Below are positions 1-10,003 of a DNA stretch of 64,000 bases, one piece after another. Under the pieces are notes generated by a model. That model was not told the DNA's origin and ran no database searches. It saw nothing but the letters and a program-made list of their open reading frames with translations. Within the stretch, counting starts at the first letter, position 1, and each line of letters opens with the position of its first letter. Origin of the DNA: Candidatus Rifleibacteriota bacterium (GTDB taxonomy: Bacteria > Muiribacteriota > Ozemobacteria > Ozemobacterales > Ozemobacteraceae); the NCBI GenBank assembly GCA_024710355.1, contig JANJUX010000025.1:118104-182103 (forward strand), written 5' to 3'. Both the position numbers and the translations under genes were made by a program.

Positions 1-1
1 T

Positions 2-1543
2 TCTCTTCTCAGGGCCGAAATCAAAAAAAATATCGTTCTCGACATTCTTAAGACTATTGCCAGATTGGGTAGCCGAATCGATTCGCCGCCCATTGCGTCA
101 CTGCTGAACGATAAAGACCCTTCGCTCGTGGCGCAGACAGTCAAAACCCTTGGCAACATCGATATGGATGCGATTCTGCCGTCTTTAAATCAGTTTCTAG
201 CCGCCGAAGATCCGCGCATCAAGTCGGCAGCCATGGAAGTTTTTCTGAAAGCCGACAAGGAAGCGGCGGTGCAGTATCTGCAGTCGATGCTGCGGTCAGG
301 GGTTATTGCCACCAGACGCATTGGCCTCTCGCTGCTGCCGCTTCTTGATTACCCGTCTGCCGAGCCGATGCTCTGGCGCATGCTGACTCATGAGGCCAAT
401 CTCGAACTGCAGGTTCAGGCCGGTTATATGGTTGCGGCCAACCCGACCCGCGAAGGCATGTTCCGACTGTTTGCCTTTACGCACAACAAAAATGGTGAGC
501 TCAAGCATGGCTTTGAGGAAATCTGGCGCGCATCCCTGATTTCGGCCGAAAATGTTTTTCAACGAAAATCTGAAGAGATCGAGCAGGAATGCTGGGAGGC
601 CTTCAAGGTTGAACAGGAAGAAAAATCTCCGGACCGCGCCGATTATGCTTTCAATTCGGTGCTGGGCGACAGCGATCTCGAAATAAACGAGGTCGCGCCT
701 GAAGATACTCCGGTTGAGAAGCTGTTTTTGCATCTTTTTGAGTTTAAATGGATCTATCTGGCCGGCGCTGTTCTGCTTACCCCGATACTCTGGTATTTGT
801 GGGGTTCAGAGCCGGCGTCGACCCTGCAACGAAGCAATAAAACCGAAACCACGAGTAAGGTGAGCTTCATCAGCAGCGAAATACCAAGTTCTGATAAAAA
901 GACTCAGGTTGGCAGTGATGACTGGCAGGGGACCCTGAAAACCGGCGCCCGCGAGCTGCTTTCGGGCAAAGCCTATGCGGCGGCAATTTCTACCGGTGCC
1001 TCGGAGAGAAGCAGCTTCGCTGAAAATTATGAAAAGGATTTTCGGCAGTATATGACCGAACTGGCTAACAACCCGAATGCCTCAGAAGAAGAACGCATGG
1101 TTGCGTCTGCCAATCTGAATTCAAACTTTCACAGCGCTACGCGGGCCTGGGATGCCGGTAATATTTCAGAGGCAGAAGCTTATTACGAACAGGCCGCCAA
1201 TGATCAGAACCTCAACTCGTTCGGTAAAATGACGGCGTTGCAGCGTCTCGTCGAAATTTCTGAGAAGAAACAGGATCGCCTTGCCTGGGTCAAGTGGCAG
1301 GATCGTCTGTTAAAAGAAATGAAAAATATGCCCGGCAACGAAAATATCGCTGCCTTTGCCGATTTCGGCAAAACCTTCGGCAAAATGCTCGAACTCAGCC
1401 AGTCGTTATCTGCCGGCACCAGCCCTGACGCAGTCATGGAAAAGCTTCGTGCTGACGGTGAGAGCGAAGAATCGGCACGATCCAGTATTGAAGCTCTGAA
1501 ACATATGGATGAGAATTTTCGTAAGTATTTTGAATCGCAGTGA
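2..1543 (+). CDS. HEAT-repeat membrane protein, 5' end outside window
   Basis: The reading frame is open to the left edge, so the true start lies outside; 513 residues are visible. The first ~175 residues are tandem helical pairs of HEAT type (for example the stretch around LLNDKDPSLVAQTVKTLG). A single hydrophobic segment follows around residues 245-265 (KWIYLAGAVLLTPILWYLW). The rest is polar and helical with a TPR-like stretch near residues 390-450, so it is probably on the other side of the membrane from the HEAT part. No catalytic motif is visible. It ends 56 bp before the prepilin-like genes on the same strand and may belong to that operon, perhaps as a scaffold for the machinery. HEAT call is good; function unknown. 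Confidence 0.7.
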   Translation, partial: SLLRAEIKKNIVLDILKTIARLGSRIDSPPIASLLNDKDPSLVAQTVKTLGNIDMDAILPSLNQFLAAEDPRIKSAAMEVFLKADKEAAVQYLQSMLRSGVIATRRIGLSLLPLLDYPSAEPMLWRMLTHEANLELQVQAGYMVAANPTREGMFRLFAFTHNKNGELKHGFEEIWRASLISAENVFQRKSEEIEQECWEAFKVEQEEKSPDRADYAFNSVLGDSDLEINEVAPEDTPVEKLFLHLFEFKWIYLAGAVLLTPILWYLWGSEPASTLQRSNKTETTSKVSFISSEIPSSDKKTQVGSDDWQGTLKTGARELLSGKAYAAAISTGASERSSFAENYEKDFRQYMTELANNPNASEEERMVASANLNSNFHSATRAWDAGNISEAEAYYEQAANDQNLNSFGKMTALQRLVEISEKKQDRLAWVKWQDRLLKEMKNMPGNENIAAFADFGKTFGKMLELSQSLSAGTSPDAVMEKLRADGESEESARSSIEALKHMDENFRKYFESQ

Positions 1544-1599
1544 CGGTTGCCTGAAACTGAAGCAGGCGAGCATGAACCGGCAGAAACGGAGAATCTGAT

Positions 1600-4149
1600 T
1601 TGTTTTTTAATAAACTGAAAAAACGCGGATCGGCATACCTGATGGCACTGGGCGTCCTGGGTGTTCTGGTGCTGGTTGGTATCACCATTTCGCGCATGAC
1701 CGTTTCGGGGCGCTGGAACACCGTTTTTTCGAGTCACGAAAAGCGTGCCGAAGAATGTGCTGAATCTGCTGCCAACATGACTTTTAAAATTGTCAAAGAC
1801 AGCATGAACGATTATAACGCCTTCTGGAAACTTTTTTCGAAGCCAGAAGAGCTGTTGAAAAGCTGGTTTATGTATTTTCGCCTGCCGGCGCCAATTGCCG
1901 GCGCCTACGTCGACCCTGTCAGCTTCAAGGGCGCCAAAGAAAACGGTATTGATGTTCAGCTCGACCTGTTCAACAACAAGATCTTCAAGCCTCTCTACGA
2001 GCAGGGTATAGTTTATATCTACGACACGATTTCGCCAGACCCGAAGGCACCGCTTGCGCCTCTGAAGGGCATGTTTGACGCTCTTGGCGGTCGGGTGCGC
2101 GTTACCTGTACTGCCCGAATCAAAAAAGCTTTCGGCATTCTCGCCGATAACCCTGATTACGTTGTCGGCGGTGTCGAAGTGCCTCTGCGCAAGGTAACCG
2201 GTTTTCTCGGTTCTATTTACGACAAGTTGAAGATCGGAGCCGCTGATGTCGTTTCGGGTATCGGCAAAGATCCGACCGGTGATTCTGACGGCGGGCCGCC
2301 GCAGATGCCAAATATCGATTTGATCAAGTTTTTGCCCAACAAGCCATTGTTGAAGGCCCCGAATGTCCAAAACTGGACAATCATGGTGCAGGGGGCGCCG
2401 GTGCCGATCGGTTATCTGTTACAGCCTCTTCTCGACAAGGTTTTTGCCAAAATCCAGGAAAAGATTCAGCTTACGCCTCAGGCTCTTGCTAAAAAGGTTT
2501 TTGGTGGCGCTTTTCAGTTCAACATCGACTTCGACAAGATCAACAAACGCATCGAAGACGCGATTCAGAACTGCCTGCCGCCATTTCTGCGTGCTTTTGC
2601 CGGCAATGTCTCATGGGATGTAACAGTAGAAAAGCAGGGCTTTTTCGAGGTTATCGCCGAGGTCGAATATTCGCCGAGCTATCCTTCAGGCACCACGATC
2701 AAAAAGAAACTGGTGGTGCATCGTGAATTCAGGGTTGCCGATGTGCAGCCAATTGCCTCCGACTATACATTTTTTGTGGCCAATTCAAAGCTGCTGTATG
2801 AAAAGGCCCTGGAAAATACCGATAAATGGCAGGGTGACGACCAGATCAAATGGAACGAGGGAACCGGTGACATCGTCATTCACAACATGCCCTCGCTTCA
2901 GGCCATCTGGGACTCAATTCAGAACATTTTCAAATTCGATATCAAGGATCTGTTCCGTAAAGTTCAGTTGCCTGGTCTGGTGCGTGTCAACGGCACCAAG
3001 GAAATGCTGGTGAAAATCACCATGTTTCCCGAACTTTCGCTGGACCCTGCGAACCTCAAGAAAATGGAAATCGTTGCTCTGTTGCTACCGCACAAGGATG
3101 ATACGAAAGCCGCCTGCAGTGGCGATCATCCTTCTGGTTCGAGCGCCCAGGAGCACAACGTGATTCCCGGCATAAAAAGTGTTTATTACAACTTCTGGGA
3201 TAAAGGCGAACCTTTTGACTGGGGCTATTTCGGTGGTGGTGAGCCCGGCAGTATGGGCGGTTACTGGCTGCCGATTCCGCCAAGATTTGCCAGGACCATG
3301 TTTTTTGGTAACTTTCACCTCGAATTTCCTTTTTCGTTGCGAGTCGAGGGTTATCTTAAAAAAGTTTATACCCACATTCGACTGCTGCTGGTAAAGATTT
3401 TGATTCCGCCGATTCCGATCATCGGCTTTCTTGGCCTCGAAATCCCGATACCATGGTTCTGGGCAAAAGCCGAAAAAGAGCCCTACGGCTTCTGCGGTTT
3501 TCCGCCATACAAGAACGATGACGAGGGCAAATCGGCCTGGAACCCAAACGATCCGGGCAACCTGCCGGCGAACATCTATTCCCCGACCCAGTATCTGAAA
3601 AAAGCCAGCTATTTTTATCCGTCTTCGCTTGAATTCAACCGTGATCTCGACAACCGCTGCATTGAATATAACGGCAAAAAGACCTTTATCTGCGACGGCA
3701 TAACCTTCGTCAATGATAACCTCTGGATTGACGGTGATCTGCATGTTATGGGGCGCGGTATCATCGTTGCCGCCGCCAATATTCATCTCAAGGGCAATGT
3801 TACCCGCGAAGATTTCGATGCAAACGGCAATGCCACATTGTTTTCGCTGGTGGCGCGCAATGGTGCGATTGTCAATCACTACGGCGATCGCAAGGTTTAT
3901 GCCTGTCTGTTTGGGGACAAGGGGCTGATGAACCCGATTGGCGCTAATCTCACCGTGCATGGCAACCTGGTGGTTAACCGCTTCAACCGCAAAGAATGCC
4001 AGGGTAATCTGCATGTCTATTACGAGTCGAATCATTGCCGCAGCTCACTGATGTCGATGATCAGACCCGTAGCCAAATGGGACCCGACGCGCTATTATGT
4101 TACCTTCAGCGCGCAGACCGCGGCGTTTAAATTTGAAAAACCGGAATAG
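1600..4149 (+). CDS. large PilX/GspK-like minor-pilin protein
   Basis: This 849-residue protein starts at TTG, 8 nt after GGAG. The N-terminus has a short basic stretch (KKRG), then about 24 hydrophobic residues (from SAYLMALGVLGVLVLVG) and an amphipathic helix, which is the layout of PilX- or GspK-type minor pilins. The residue corresponding to pilin Glu5 is Met, as in GspK-type tip pseudopilins that lack Glu5. It is much longer than usual PilX (~200 residues) or GspK (~300-350). The C-terminal third (about 700-800) is Gly/Asp-rich with short beta-strand repeats (DGDLHVMGRGIIVAAANIHL). Two classical prepilin-like genes follow directly. It probably crowns a type IV pilus or type II-like pseudopilus; the substrate is unknown. 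Confidence 0.65.
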   Translation: MFFNKLKKRGSAYLMALGVLGVLVLVGITISRMTVSGRWNTVFSSHEKRAEECAESAANMTFKIVKDSMNDYNAFWKLFSKPEELLKSWFMYFRLPAPIAGAYVDPVSFKGAKENGIDVQLDLFNNKIFKPLYEQGIVYIYDTISPDPKAPLAPLKGMFDALGGRVRVTCTARIKKAFGILADNPDYVVGGVEVPLRKVTGFLGSIYDKLKIGAADVVSGIGKDPTGDSDGGPPQMPNIDLIKFLPNKPLLKAPNVQNWTIMVQGAPVPIGYLLQPLLDKVFAKIQEKIQLTPQALAKKVFGGAFQFNIDFDKINKRIEDAIQNCLPPFLRAFAGNVSWDVTVEKQGFFEVIAEVEYSPSYPSGTTIKKKLVVHREFRVADVQPIASDYTFFVANSKLLYEKALENTDKWQGDDQIKWNEGTGDIVIHNMPSLQAIWDSIQNIFKFDIKDLFRKVQLPGLVRVNGTKEMLVKITMFPELSLDPANLKKMEIVALLLPHKDDTKAACSGDHPSGSSAQEHNVIPGIKSVYYNFWDKGEPFDWGYFGGGEPGSMGGYWLPIPPRFARTMFFGNFHLEFPFSLRVEGYLKKVYTHIRLLLVKILIPPIPIIGFLGLEIPIPWFWAKAEKEPYGFCGFPPYKNDDEGKSAWNPNDPGNLPANIYSPTQYLKKASYFYPSSLEFNRDLDNRCIEYNGKKTFICDGITFVNDNLWIDGDLHVMGRGIIVAAANIHLKGNVTREDFDANGNATLFSLVARNGAIVNHYGDRKVYACLFGDKGLMNPIGANLTVHGNLVVNRFNRKECQGNLHVYYESNHCRSSLMSMIRPVAKWDPTRYYVTFSAQTAAFKFEKPE

Positions 4150-4158
4150 GACCCGAAA

Positions 4159-4647
4159 ATGCTCAATCTTTCGATAGACAGAATTCATCGGTGTCGCCAG
4201 GGTCTTACCCTGGTCGAAATAACCATTGCCATTGCCATTCTTGTTCTGGCACTTGTGCCGCTGACACAGCTCTCGTCAGGTGATGCGACCACCGCAATCG
4301 AAACCGAAAAAATTCAAATGGCCGAAAAAATCCTTGAGAGTGTGAAAAGCGAACTGATGGCGATGCCTTTCAAGAAGTTTTATGAGAGGGCCGAAGCCGA
4401 GGGGGCCGACAAGGAATTTGCCGGTCCTTTCCAACTTTCCGATGGTTTTTACCCGATCAGTTTGAACGAAGTTCTCAAGATTCAGCAGAAACACAAGGAT
4501 TTTGCCGTTGTCGGCAGCTGGAGCTTTCTTGCCCGCGATGGCAAACTTGACAGAACCATGGTTCAGACCGATATTTCCTGTTCGTTCAGCCGGGCCGGTG
4601 GTCCGCAGGTTGTCCGTAACAAGTCTTTTCTGATTGTCAGGCCCTGA
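4159..4647 (+). CDS. prepilin-type N-terminal methylation protein (PilV/GspI-like)
   Basis: This 162-residue protein carries a class III signal: basic residues, then QG followed by LTLVEITIAIAILVLAL. Prepilin peptidase would cut after Gly and methylate the new N-terminus, and Glu5 is present. The C-terminal domain is short and mixed, like minor pilins of the PilV/GspI group. AGGA precedes the ATG by 8 nt. It sits 9 bp after the PilX-like gene and 18 bp before another pilin-like gene, so the three are surely co-transcribed. The exact subfamily cannot be assigned by eye. Confidence 0.8.
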   Translation: MLNLSIDRIHRCRQGLTLVEITIAIAILVLALVPLTQLSSGDATTAIETEKIQMAEKILESVKSELMAMPFKKFYERAEAEGADKEFAGPFQLSDGFYPISLNEVLKIQQKHKDFAVVGSWSFLARDGKLDRTMVQTDISCSFSRAGGPQVVRNKSFLIVRP

Positions 4648-4665
4648 AACCTGAAGGAGATTGCC

Positions 4666-5727
4666 ATGAAGCGACAAGGTATGACTCTGATCGAACTGCT
4701 GGTTGCTTTCTTTATCCTGACCTTGATTTCGGTGCCTATTTATTACCTGTTGAAGGATTCAGCCAATAAGCGGGCTCTGGTGCTCAGTCGCGACTACGTC
4801 AAGCAGGAGGCCAACAAGGTGCTTAAACTGCTTGAGAATGACCTGAGTCAGGCGAGAAAAGGCACATTCAAGCAGGTCAGTGATGATGTGATTCAGATCA
4901 AGGTCAGAAAGCCCGGCAAAAAAGAAGACGAAGACGTGCCGCTCAGTTACCTTTTTGTTAAGCCTGACCTGATCAGACGCTTTGACGGCAAGCAATGGAT
5001 GGTCTGCCGTAATGTCGAGGCTTTCGACGTTTCAACCGTGCCTGATGCCGCCGGCAGACTGGTCGTAAGTCTTAAAGTTAAAGCCGGGTTCGACGGCTTG
5101 TCAGAGGCTGAAGAACCGGAATTTTCTCAGGAAAAGCTTGTGGTGATGCGTGAAGACAGCTCGGACGAGCTTGACAAATACTGGCGTGACGTCGGCGATG
5201 TCAACAAGTTTTTTGCGACTCAGGGCAGTATCATGGCCGGTGTTAAGGCCGATGCCAAGAAGCTCGTTCAGGATTTCACCGGTGAATGGTCTGCCGCCGG
5301 TGCCGACATCACCAAAATGACAGTGGGCGAGATTCTCAAGGTGCGCGATGAATTGATGCGCGGTCTCAAAGACATTCAGTCTTCGATGGGTAAGCTCGAC
5401 ACCGACATTCTCGGCCTGAGTGCTGATGCAATGTTCGAGCGCAACTGGCTCGGCAAAATGTCTGACTCGAAGAAAAACCGCGCCAGAAATGTGCGCGAGG
5501 CTCTGGCAGCAATGAAAAACAAGGGTGATCTCAACTGGAACCGTGTCAAATCTCTGGGTGGCAGCGGTTTTAAGAGTGGCACCGTTAAAGAAATGTTCAA
5601 TGCCAAATCTGAGCTTTTCAATTCAGGCCAGCAGATCGTCAAGCAGCTGCAGGAATTCAAGAACAACACCAACAACGTTGCCAACCTCGATCTTTCGGAC
5701 ATCGATTTTAAAAAGTGGGGCATGTAG
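4666..5727 (+). CDS. prepilin-type protein (PilW/GspJ-like), long C-terminus
   Basis: This 353-residue protein begins MKRQG|MTLIELLVAFFILTL, a textbook prepilin peptidase site with Glu5. Residues 1-160 look like a GspJ/PilW minor pilin (VSVPIYYLL, then a long amphipathic helix and beta strands). The remaining ~190 residues are charged and largely helical, and longer than the family norm. AAGGAG lies 6 nt before the ATG. It is the last gene of the cluster; its stop is only 3 bp from the convergent pncA stop, and no hairpin terminator is visible between them. Confidence 0.8.
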   Translation: MKRQGMTLIELLVAFFILTLISVPIYYLLKDSANKRALVLSRDYVKQEANKVLKLLENDLSQARKGTFKQVSDDVIQIKVRKPGKKEDEDVPLSYLFVKPDLIRRFDGKQWMVCRNVEAFDVSTVPDAAGRLVVSLKVKAGFDGLSEAEEPEFSQEKLVVMREDSSDELDKYWRDVGDVNKFFATQGSIMAGVKADAKKLVQDFTGEWSAAGADITKMTVGEILKVRDELMRGLKDIQSSMGKLDTDILGLSADAMFERNWLGKMSDSKKNRARNVREALAAMKNKGDLNWNRVKSLGGSGFKSGTVKEMFNAKSELFNSGQQIVKQLQEFKNNTNNVANLDLSDIDFKKWGM

Positions 5728-5730
5728 CCC

Positions 5731-6357
5731 TCAGGCCATCGACACCTGCAGTTCACGGCTTGAAATGATGCTGACACCGGCATTGTGCATTTCCTGGATG
5801 GCGCGGGCGCTGTCGCCGGCCTGAAGATCGACGCCACGGCAGGCATCTTCGATCAGCCAGGTTTTAAAACCAAGCGCGACGGCGTCCAGAGCCGTGTATT
5901 TCACGCAGTAATCGGTGGCCAGACCGCAGATATAAAGCTGGTTGATATTCTTTTTCTTTAGCCATTCGGCAAGGCCGGTCGGGTGGCGACGATTATTGTC
6001 GAAAAAGCCGCTGTAAGAATCAACTTCCGGGTTAATGCCCTTTTTAAATATCATGTGCAGCTGATCGCACTTCAGGTCAGGGTGAAAATCAGCTCCGTGT
6101 TTGCCCTGAACGCAGTGTGCCGGCCACATGACCTGTTGACACCCGTTCAGGTTTATCACATCTCCGACCAGTCGGCCGGGGTTATTCATGGCAAAGCTCT
6201 GATGATTCTGCGGGTGCCAGTCCTGGGTTGCAGCAACCACCGGAAACTTTGATGCGAGCCAGTTTGCCAACGGTATGATGCTGTCGCCATCTACTACGGG
6301 CAGGGCGCCGCCGGGCATAAAATCATTCTGCAGGTCTACAAGTAACAGTGCTTTCAT
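5731..6357 (-). CDS. pncA: nicotinamidase/pyrazinamidase
   Basis: This 208-residue isochorismatase-fold amidase hydrolyses nicotinamide to nicotinate and ammonia for NAD salvage. The N-terminus LLLVDLQNDF carries the catalytic Asp8; Lys106 (in FKKG) and the nucleophile Cys151 (in CGLATDYC) complete the triad. Metal ligands are Asp46, His48, His52 (DWHPQNH) and His81 (PAHC). The ATG follows a purine-rich GAGGGAGAG site. It is 23 bp downstream of pncB on the same strand, so the product nicotinate is passed to the next enzyme encoded in the same operon. Length and motifs match the family closely. Confidence 0.96.
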   Translation of the reverse strand: MKALLLVDLQNDFMPGGALPVVDGDSIIPLANWLASKFPVVAATQDWHPQNHQSFAMNNPGRLVGDVINLNGCQQVMWPAHCVQGKHGADFHPDLKCDQLHMIFKKGINPEVDSYSGFFDNNRRHPTGLAEWLKKKNINQLYICGLATDYCVKYTALDAVALGFKTWLIEDACRGVDLQAGDSARAIQEMHNAGVSIISSRELQVSMA

Positions 6358-6380
6358 GTATCTCTCCCTCTCTGGCTTTG

Positions 6381-7865
6381 TCAGGGCTTCTGCCAGTCGT
6401 GAATTTTTCGATTCTCAAGTATCATACGGTTTTTCAGTGCAAAAAGTTTCTCTTCGAGGCCGACCGGGTAAACGTGCGGGTTGACGAATCGCCTGATTCC
6501 TTCATGAAATAAGGTCTGTTCACTGGCGGCGCGCTCGCGGATCTTATGGATGCTGATTTTTTCAGCTACGATTTTGCCGCTTCTCGCTGTCGGCTGCAGC
6601 AATTCAACAGTTTCGCATTTTCCCGGCATCGTTTTTCTGCGGGTATGGTCTTCGGGGTCAATGATGAAATCATGCTCCGGCATGCCCGAAAGCAGGTCAA
6701 AAATCATGTCGCCTTTGGCCTCACCGGCATAAATGTAGCGCCTGATCTGCAGCTCGCCGGGCGTGGTTATTTTTATCTTCTGCTCGGAAAGCTTGATGCG
6801 ATGCTGCCAGGGCTTTTCCGGGTCGCGCAGCGCAACCAGTTTATAAACACCGCCCAGGGCACCCTGGTCATGGCCGGTTGCCAGCCTGGTGCCGACGCCC
6901 CAGAGATTGATTCTGGCGCCCTGCTGCTTCAGACTGGTTATAATGTGTTCGTCGAGGTCATTGCTGGCGCAGATAATTGCTTTTGCAAAGCCTGCCGCGT
7001 CGAGAATTTTTCGCGCTTCGATGCTGAGATAGGCAAGATCGCCAGAATCGAGGCGGATGCCGGTCAGTTCAAACCCCTTGTCGCGCAGTTCTTTGCCGAT
7101 TTTAACCGCGTTTTTAACGCCTTCGAGGGTATCGTAGGTGTCGACGAGAAACAGACTGTTATTGGGCATTGCCAGAGAATATTCGCGAAATGCTTCTTCT
7201 TCGCTGTTGAACGACATGACCCAGCTGTGGGCATGGGTGCCCTTTACTGGTATGTCATACAGGCTGCCGGCAAGGACATTTGAAGTGCTCGAGCAACCGC
7301 CGATGTATGCGGCCCGGCTGGCTGAAATGGCTCCGTTGACGCCCTGAGCGCGGCGCAGGCCAAATTCCATTACCGGGTCTCCCTGAGCGGCTTTGCAGAT
7401 GCGGGCGGCCTTAGTAGCGATCAGGCTCTGAAAATTAATGATATTCAGAAGCGGTGTCTCGAGCAGCTGACACTGGATAAGCGGGCCTCTGATCCGCAAC
7501 ATTGGCTCATTTGGAAAAATTACCGAGCCTTCTGGTACCGCATCGACATCGCATGTAAATCTCAGGTCAGCGAGGTATTGCAGAAAGCCTTTTTCAAAAA
7601 TGGGCTTGCCGTTATTGCCGCAGATGCTGCCAAGATAATCGATGTCAGAAGGGCTGAAACCGAATTTTTCAAACAGCTCGATTGCAGACGCCAGTCCGCA
7701 GGCAAGCGTGAATCCGCCATCGAATGGGTTTTTGCGAAAAAAGAGGTTGAAAATGCCTTCTTTTTCGAGGTTGCCGGTTTTCCAGTAACCGTATGCCATG
7801 GTCAGCTGGTAAAGGTCGGTCAATAGGGCAAGCGAAGGCTCCGGATTGATTCCGGTTCTGTTCAT
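6381..7865 (-). CDS. pncB: nicotinate phosphoribosyltransferase
   Basis: This 494-residue enzyme converts nicotinate, PRPP and ATP to nicotinate mononucleotide. Visible family motifs are TDLYQLTMAYGYWK at the N-terminus, the EFGLRRAQG and GTHAHSWV segments (the latter with the His that is phosphorylated in this family), LDSGDLAYLS, and WGVGTRLATGHDQGALGGVYKL in the phosphate-binding region. The start is set at the ATG with AGGAGG 7 nt upstream. A longer frame runs to 7946 but would begin upstream of the predicted promoter. It leads the pncB-pncA operon and is divergent from the ABC-F gene. Confidence 0.95.
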   Translation of the reverse strand: MNRTGINPEPSLALLTDLYQLTMAYGYWKTGNLEKEGIFNLFFRKNPFDGGFTLACGLASAIELFEKFGFSPSDIDYLGSICGNNGKPIFEKGFLQYLADLRFTCDVDAVPEGSVIFPNEPMLRIRGPLIQCQLLETPLLNIINFQSLIATKAARICKAAQGDPVMEFGLRRAQGVNGAISASRAAYIGGCSSTSNVLAGSLYDIPVKGTHAHSWVMSFNSEEEAFREYSLAMPNNSLFLVDTYDTLEGVKNAVKIGKELRDKGFELTGIRLDSGDLAYLSIEARKILDAAGFAKAIICASNDLDEHIITSLKQQGARINLWGVGTRLATGHDQGALGGVYKLVALRDPEKPWQHRIKLSEQKIKITTPGELQIRRYIYAGEAKGDMIFDLLSGMPEHDFIIDPEDHTRRKTMPGKCETVELLQPTARSGKIVAEKISIHKIRERAASEQTLFHEGIRRFVNPHVYPVGLEEKLFALKNRMILENRKIHDWQKP

Positions 7866-7893
7866 GAAGCCGCCTCCTGATCTCTCTGCTTTT

Positions 7894-7922
7894 ATTTTAA
7901 CCCGGTTGGCATTATTAGTCAA
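7894..7922 (-). promoter_or_regulatory. sigma-70-type promoter of pncB-pncA
   Basis: On the minus strand, a TTGACT -35 (7917-7922) and TAAAAT -10 (7894-7899) are separated by 17 bp, each 5/6 to consensus. Transcription would start near 7887, about 20 nt before the pncB ATG at 7865. This supports the shorter pncB start. Confidence 0.65.
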
Positions 7923-7949
7923 AAATGCACAGTTGTGGGCCCGCAAACA

Positions 7950-7978
7950 TTGAAACCACAGGGCTAAAGTGTTAGAAT
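7950..7978 (+). promoter_or_regulatory. sigma-70-type promoter of the ABC-F/clpS/clpA operon
   Basis: TTGAAA -35 (7950-7955) and TAGAAT -10 (7973-7978) are separated by 17 bp, each 5/6 to consensus. The start point would lie about 18 nt before the ABC-F ATG. It is back-to-back with the pncB promoter, leaving 27 bp between the two -35 boxes. Confidence 0.65.
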
Positions 7979-8002
7979 TCTGCCTGAATAACAGGAAACC
8001 GT

Positions 8003-10003
8003 ATGTCTTTACAGATCAGCAATTTATCAAAATCTTTCAGCGTCAGAACCCTTTTTGCCGGGGTTACCTTTGCCGTCAACCCGGGTGAATGCGTGGCACT
8101 GGTCGGCAGCAATGGCTCCGGCAAAACCACTCTGATGCGCATCATTCTCGGACACGAGCATGCCGATTCCGGCGTCGTGACCAGGCCCAAAGAAAGCCGC
8201 ATCGGCTATCTGCCACAGGAAATCTTTCTTGCCGATAACCAGAACTGGGCGCGCGAAAAAGAGACGATGACTCTCTGGGAATTGGTTACTCAGGCTTTTG
8301 CGCGGTTGAAGGAAATAAAACTGCGTATCGAGTCTATCGAGGCCGAAATGGCGGCCGGTCGCACCGGGGCCGCGATTCAGGATGAATATGAGCGCCTGAT
8401 CGCCGAATACGAAAAATCGGGCGGCTATACCTGGCAGGCCAAGACCATCAGACTTCTGAAGGGTTTCGGTTTCCCCGAAAGCCGCTTTCATGACCCGCTT
8501 AAGACTTTTTCGGGTGGCTGGCAGATGCGTGGCTATTTTGTCCGCCTGCTGCTGACCGAACCTGATTACCTGCTGCTCGACGAACCGACCAACTATCTCG
8601 ACATCGCGTCGATTTCGTTTCTTGAAGACTATCTCGCGTCATACCCGGGTGGAATTCTGGTCGTTTCGCATGACCGCTATTTTCTCGACGAACTGGCAAG
8701 TTCGGTGGTGGCAATTGTTCCGGAGGGTTCGCGGGTTTTTCGCGGTAATTATTCCGGCTTTCTCGAAGCACGCGAAACCTGGGCCCAGGAAGCCGCCGCC
8801 GCTCAGGATCGCCAGGACCGCGAACGCAAACGGGTCGAAAAATTCATCGAGCGTTTTCGTTACAAGGCGAGCAAGGCGTCACAGGTGCAGAGCCGCATCA
8901 AGCAGCTCGAAAAGATCGAGACCGTCTCTCAGGTGCGGGCGTTGCCAAAGCTCAGTTTCCATTTTCCAGACTGCGAGAGCAGCGGTGAAGTGGTTCTGCG
9001 CGGCGAAAAGATTGCCCGTGCCTATGGCAGTAATCAGGTGCTGAAAGATGTTTCGTTTGTGCTCAATCGCGGCGACCGGCTTGCGATCATCGGTGAGAAC
9101 GGTGCCGGTAAAACGACGCTGATGCGCATCATTGCCGGCGAAGACAATCTCTGGCAGGGTCGGCTCGAAACTGGTTACCGCACGCATTTTGGCTATTTCG
9201 CCCAGGATGAAGAAATCAGTTTCGAGGGCGACGAAACGGTCAAAGACCGGGTAATGCGCGAAGCTCCTATGGACATGGTGCCTGAGATCCGCAACCTGCT
9301 CGGAGCTTTCCTTTTCTCTGGCGACGACGTCGAAAAGAAGGTGCGGGTGTTGTCGGGTGGTGAAAAAAGCCGTTTGGGGCTGGCGCGTATGATGCTGCGA
9401 CCCTGTAATCTGCTTTTGCTCGACGAACCAACCAACCACCTCGATATCAACAGTCGCGAAGCGTTGCTTAACGCACTCGAAGATTTTACCGGCACGATCA
9501 TCATCGTTTCGCACGACCGTTTTTTTCTCGACAGCCTGGCGACCAAAATTCTCGCGATCGAGAATGGCCGGGCCGTTGTTTATGAAGGCAACTACAGTCA
9601 GTATCTGTGGGCTAAGTCGCGGCGCGACCTGAGTGGTAGCGAGTCAGACAATGACGACGGCGGTGTTGTGCAGGTTACTGATCGTAAACAGCAGGCGCGC
9701 GAGGATATCAAACAGCAGAAACAGCTCAATAACCGGCTGCAGAAGCTGAAGCGAGAAATTGAAGAAAATGAAAAGCAGATTGCTGGCTTCGAAAGGCTGC
9801 TGGCGGAAGTTGAAGCCCAGCTGGCCAGTCCGCCGCTTGAATGGAGCCCAACCCGGGTTGCAGAAGTTGCACAGAGCCACGCTGAGCTCAATGCCCGTCT
9901 TGAATCGGCCATGAGTGCCTGGGAGGCCCTGCATCTCGAAAATGAACAGACTGCGGCCGAACTGGCCCGCCTTAAAGAAGGAGCCGCCAATGGGGCAGAA
10001 TGA
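8003..10003 (+). CDS. ABC-F family ATPase (Uup/YheS-like)
   Basis: This 666-residue soluble protein has two tandem ABC ATPase domains and no membrane segments, as in ABC-F translation factors that bind the ribosomal E site. Domain 1 has Walker [10 protein letters not shown] (about 35-43) and SGGWQMR followed by [11 protein letters not shown]. Domain 2 has [21 protein letters not shown] and [12 protein letters not shown] charged helical linker (about 250-320) separates them, and a coiled coil (about 545-655) ends the protein as in Uup/YheS. AGGAAA precedes the ATG. Its 3' end overlaps clpS by 14 bp, so ribosome maintenance and ClpAP proteolysis are co-expressed. The exact ABC-F subgroup is uncertain. 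Confidence 0.9.
   Translation: MSLQISNLSKSFSVRTLFAGVTFAVNPGECVALVGSNGSGKTTLMRIILGHEHADSGVVTRPKESRIGYLPQEIFLADNQNWAREKETMTLWELVTQAFARLKEIKLRIESIEAEMAAGRTGAAIQDEYERLIAEYEKSGGYTWQAKTIRLLKGFGFPESRFHDPLKTFSGGWQMRGYFVRLLLTEPDYLLLDEPTNYLDIASISFLEDYLASYPGGILVVSHDRYFLDELASSVVAIVPEGSRVFRGNYSGFLEARETWAQEAAAAQDRQDRERKRVEKFIERFRYKASKASQVQSRIKQLEKIETVSQVRALPKLSFHFPDCESSGEVVLRGEKIARAYGSNQVLKDVSFVLNRGDRLAIIGENGAGKTTLMRIIAGEDNLWQGRLETGYRTHFGYFAQDEEISFEGDETVKDRVMREAPMDMVPEIRNLLGAFLFSGDDVEKKVRVLSGGEKSRLGLARMMLRPCNLLLLDEPTNHLDINSREALLNALEDFTGTIIIVSHDRFFLDSLATKILAIENGRAVVYEGNYSQYLWAKSRRDLSGSESDNDDGGVVQVTDRKQQAREDIKQQKQLNNRLQKLKREIEENEKQIAGFERLLAEVEAQLASPPLEWSPTRVAEVAQSHAELNARLESAMSAWEALHLENEQTAAELARLKEGAANGAE

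Noticed and set aside
1204..2370. 388-codon minus-strand open frame opposite the HEAT and PilX-like genes
   Set aside because: It spans two convincing plus-strand genes and their gap, is Arg/Ser/His-rich in the manner of antisense frames, and has no motif or ribosome site.
3085..4035. 316-codon minus-strand open frame opposite the PilX-like gene
   Set aside because: It lies wholly inside a supported gene and its composition fits an antisense shadow.
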